NCBI RefSeq assembly: GCF_019649055.1
Contig: NW_026570289.1
Location: forward strand, 62,001 to 126,000
DNA: 64,000 nt
Source: Paramacrobiotus metropolitanus
Lineage: Eukaryota > Tardigrada > Eutardigrada > Parachela > Macrobiotidae
Direction: 5' to 3'
The notes under the pieces were generated by a model that saw only the letters and a program-made list of their open reading frames with translations, had not been told where the DNA came from and did not search any database. The position numbers were made by a program, and so were the translations under genes. Positions 60,801-64,000 of this stretch are shown one piece after another (position 1 is the first letter of the stretch; each line of letters starts with the position of its first letter).

Positions 60801-61589
60801 GATGGCGGATTTGAAAAGGTCAAGAGAGAAATAAATATTTATTAAAGGGTAGTCTTAAAAATGTTGTTCATTTGAAGCATCCAAAGGCTTTTATAGGAAT
60901 TTCTGCACCGCTGCTCTTTATTTCTAAGGAAAGATGTTTAAATTGTGGGGGCTATTAGGCTTACTTTTAAAAAAATTCACAGAAATTTTTTAGTGATTTT
61001 GTGGGAATCGAAGTTTTTCCGTTGAATGGTTGAGACAACTGTAAGTGCTTCCCGGGTATCGGATGGGCCATCGCCGGCGCTTCGCGTATCCACTTAAAAA
61101 CTGCGTCGGCAGCTACAGGGAATTCAGCATTAGACACGCGCGCGCGTTTAACATAGTCGGAAAATATGCGCAGAAGTAATGTGCATGTGCCTATGCAGAC
61201 AGTGGCGACAAACTGCAACGTCAAGCACAACGGAAACCGGTGTATGCGTGAGGCAGCTAGCAACAGCAGAATCCATTCGCACTTCTGGGAAGATTGGAAT
61301 CAAGTGTTTCTACAACGTAAAATCGGCGTTGTCATGACCATTTAACACAAATTGCGAAGTCCGCTTCGCGATTGCATGGCAAAGGCGGTTTGCTGGAATT
61401 AAGTTAATTTGAATCGTTCTAGGAATTTGAATGCCGTATTTGCAACACACTGGGTTTTAAAATATACTGTTTAATTCTAGATCCTTTCGTTTGCAGAAGT
61501 AAGAAAATGTTCTGCACAAATAAAAATTGATTGTGTACTTCTTCAAACCTTTCCCGCTTTTCCGATAAAATGACCGCTCGGTCTCTTTT

Positions 61590-61700
61590 TAGAAAGTATT
61601 ACTGTGCTGATAGGTTCATGCAACGTTGTCTTCAGTATACAAAGCAAAGCAACGTTCTACATTCCGAGGATTGGCGTCCGTGCCGGAAGCTTCCTGCATG
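61590..61700 (+). pseudogene. 5' fragment of an expansin-like gene
   Basis: The plus-strand translation VLIGSCNVVFSIQSKATFYI followed by PRIGVRAGSF aligns with VLVCSCSVTFCIQGKATFYI and PSTGACG of the clean gene, so it covers the signal peptide and the first strand. Similarity ends there and the rest of the barrel is missing. Confidence 0.8.
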
Positions 61701-61942
61701 ATAGCGGAATTCTGACAGATGATATGAGAAGAAACCGGCGAAAAATGAGCCACGGAATATGTATCTTCGCCAGCGGATCAGCATTTTGAAATCCAACGAG
61801 GAAAGGCGACATCATGAGGACAGCGCCGGTGGAAGCAAATTTAGATCAAATTTTATCTGTGATTAGGCCGCCTCTGTAATAAGTGACTGTTTTGTAAGTT
61901 ATCGTAAAAGTTTTGGTGAAAGAAGTATTAAGCTTACCACCA

Positions 61943-62190
61943 GACTGAAATATCGAATCCCTACGTACAAAACCTAGTCCGTACAAATGGGTTTTCGTAA
62001 GGAGACAAGTTGATCTGTGCATCAAGTTTCAAACCACAGATATGTGCTGCATCTGCTATAAACCTAACGAATTTCGGTATATTTTCAAGAAATCAGCATT
62101 TTATCGCGCCATTTTACGGTATATGAGCCCACACTCAAAAGTTATTTGGTTATTAATATTGCCAATTAAATGCATTAATAGTGAATGCAG
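61943..62190 (+). repeat. Direct repeat copy 2, beside the expansin-like genes
   Basis: Partner of 59184-59430 at a spacing of about 2.76 kb. It ends in the same gtgaatgcag. Confidence 0.75.
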
Positions 62191-63415
62191 TATAGGTGTA
62201 GGTGTAGATAGTACAGATACAGTATTTGTTTGCAGGTGTAATAGTTTGCAGGTGTAGGTAGTACAGTATTTGTTTGCAGGTGTATTATATGGGCGCAAGC
62301 ATGCATCGCGCTGGTTATGCACAGATATGTAGTTTTGTATCGTGAGGCTCGTAATTACGCTAGTTTTCCATGTTTACATGCATCGTTTTTTAAGAGTTTT
62401 TTTTGAATGACCAACCAGAATTAACTGTTATGAACCAAAACTGTCAGTCAGGTGCATAATTATAAGAGTTTATTTCCAAAGTATTTCGTGAAACATGAAA
62501 TCAGTAGCAATGAATTAATTAAAATGATGAATGTTACTTATGCCGAGAAAATTAAAGCAGTTAAAACAACTGAAAACTTCGAGCGGTAATTCTCTTTTAC
62601 TATCCAGATTCCAGTAAAGCGTACCGTAATTACGGCACAGGTACATACTTATAAGTATATTTATGTTATACTTACAAATATTTCGCAGTTTAATCTTCTT
62701 GTCATCACTTAAACACGTGTTAAAGAAACAGTTACAAAAACAACAGCTCGTTAAACATTTCCGCTTACAAGTACTTATACTTATAAGTTACAACCACAGT
62801 CTCTCTGGGCTCCCAGGCAGTATGGCCAAACCCCCTTGTGCGCGGTTATATTTTGACTTGTGGTTTTTCAGTTTTAAGCCGTTATTCCTTGTTGAAAATT
62901 TAAGTTTTAAATTAAATATCCGCTTAAATGCGTCACAAATTCCAAGAAAAAACAGTTTGTTTTCTAGACCGTTTTAAAACTTCTGTTGCTAATATTCGTT
63001 AATTCGGTATAAGTAGAAACAAAAAATGGTTCTGCCTGAGTTCCAGTTCAACCAATTTTACGGGTGTTCAACAACTGTTTTATTTCTCGCAATAAACCGG
63101 TTGCAGATTCGAAATCACCGAATTTTTCTGATTCAGAATCCAAACCGACTGATAGCCGTATCCTAAAAGTCCCTTCTAGCCGGGAGCCCCGATGTTAAAC
63201 TGTATTGTACAGGGAGCACATAGGGCGGATTTTTCGTAGTAAGAAGCTTAAACGAAGGCAGCATAATGACATCACACTGATTCGAAACCCAACAATCAAA
63301 TCACAATCACAGTTAAGAAAAGTAAACTGACGGAGGCTGCGCACCAGAACAGTACAAACAGGGAACCTCCGACAGCCGGAAATGGGCAAGACGTGGCGGG
63401 CAGTTGGCAGCTGAA

Positions 63416-63787
63416 TCAGCACTTGACGTAGTGCCAGCTGATATGAATATAATCCAGATCCCTGGCAGCCAGCTTCTCGAAGGCGGCCGGAGACAGATCG
63501 ATGGCGCCGCTAGCACATTGCAGACAGCGATCCACCACCCTGACTTTTACTTGTTTATAGGGGCCAAATTTCACCAGGGCACACTTCCCGCAAACGGGTG
63601 CGTTGTTGGGATTGCCGTGCTGTCCATACTGCGCTGGACTGATGGCCATCACCAGTTCCTCTTCAGTGTTGACCATTCCGCAGGCGCCAGTGCTCGGAAT
63701 GTAAAACGTCGCTTTGCCCTGGATGCAAAAGGTAACGCTGCATGAACATACGAGCACAAGAATACCAAAAAGCGTTCGAGCGGACAT
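63416..63787 (-). CDS. Small secreted expansin-like / RlpA-like double-psi beta-barrel protein
   Basis: An uninterrupted frame of 123 residues. I chose the Met at 63787 because it directly begins a signal peptide (MSARTLFGILVLVCSCSVTF), while the upstream in-frame Met at 63916 adds a non-hydrophobic extension. The mature part is a single six-cysteine domain: GKATFYIPSTGACG, NAPVCGKCALV, VVDRCLQCASGAIDLSPAAF and a C-terminal ISWHYVKC. The VVDRC...DLSPAAF block with its aspartates is typical of barwin/expansin-type and fungal or bacterial small secreted barrel proteins. No second (carbohydrate-binding) expansin domain is present. Unlike the copy at 59815-60800 there is no propeptide or intron in the coding part. 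The role is unknown: polysaccharide loosening, inhibitor or binding protein are all possible. It is the only clean copy among five. Confidence 0.85.
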   Translation of the reverse strand: MSARTLFGILVLVCSCSVTFCIQGKATFYIPSTGACGMVNTEEELVMAISPAQYGQHGNPNNAPVCGKCALVKFGPYKQVKVRVVDRCLQCASGAIDLSPAAFEKLAARDLDYIHISWHYVKC

Positions 63788-64000
63788 TTCACTAAAGAAG
63801 CAGACTGAAAACTGAGAAAGCACAGTATTACTGTAATCGAACCCTTGATTTATGCGGAATATTGTATTACTTTTGTAAAAGGAAGGCTTCAGCATTAAAT
63901 AGTATTTACGACCCACTACCTTGTAGACATGGCATGGCGTTTAAATTCTTCGTACCATGATACGATCCAAACTAACTTTCCAACAAATCGCTTTAACAAG
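63788..64000. other. 5' flank of the clean expansin-like gene
   Basis: The window ends about 210 bases upstream of the start codon. No other coding exon is seen. Confidence 0.4.

Larger units (their letters stand above)
60801..63415. other. Intergenic DNA within the expansin-like cluster
   Basis: It contains a plus-strand relic (61590-61700), copy 2 of the direct repeat (61943-62190) and a short tandem array with tttgcaggtgta words (about 62195-62285). No other gene is supported. Confidence 0.5.

Noticed and set aside
1-64000. tRNA genes, rRNA genes and CRISPR arrays
   Set aside because: I saw no tRNA-like B-box with a pairing acceptor stem, no rRNA-like sequence, and no regular short repeats with unique spacers. 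A covariance-model scan would be needed for tRNAs.

Overview
This window is nuclear DNA of an invertebrate animal. It is AT-rich, its genes carry GT-AG introns of about 60 to 950 bases, and several conserved animal genes can be rebuilt exon by exon: ferredoxin/adrenodoxin reductase, KTI12, PINX1, an HMG20-type HMG-box protein and an ERK-type MAP kinase. A tardigrade or related ecdysozoan is my guess from the compact genes and divergent rhodopsin-like receptors, but nothing here proves it.

Layout. 1-6.2 kb: AT-rich, no gene recognised. 6.2-16.2 kb: gene-dense block with FDXR (-), KTI12 (+), PINX1 (-) and HMG20-like (-). 17.4-18.2 kb: a foldback element. 18.8-24.7 kb: a nested repeat structure in which 179-base inverted arms enclose 70-base-scale tandem repeats and long AT-rich arrays; a 1.8-kb MULE-like transposon with about 165-base inverted ends and a perfect 9-base target duplication sits inside it. 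26.0-32.5 kb: an intact ERK-like gene followed by a diverged, broken second copy whose last exons are missing. 32.6-51.6 kb: two 2.7-kb inverted arms, nearly identical, around a 13.6-kb spacer. The spacer holds a GC-rich two-exon gene for an RNF4-like RING protein with a novel N-terminal domain, a receptor pseudogene fragment, a 60-base minisatellite and a 7TM receptor. 53.4-54.3 kb: a second 7TM receptor with one frameshift in TM7. 55.3-63.8 kb: a cluster of five copies of a small secreted expansin-like/RlpA-like double-psi beta-barrel gene. One copy is clean, one is a three-exon gene broken by a nonsense codon and an indel, and three are relics. A decayed retrotransposon (reverse transcriptase plus restriction-like endonuclease) lies among them.

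The conserved genes are housekeeping and independent: mitochondrial electron transfer, Elongator/tRNA modification, telomerase and nucleolar function, chromatin regulation and signalling. The right two thirds of the window is shaped by duplication and mobile DNA. The most unusual items are the expansin-like family, which looks like a horizontally acquired gene that then duplicated and decayed; the RING gene with an unassigned N-terminal domain inside the giant inverted repeat; and a hairpin with compensatory stem changes in the nested repeat structure.
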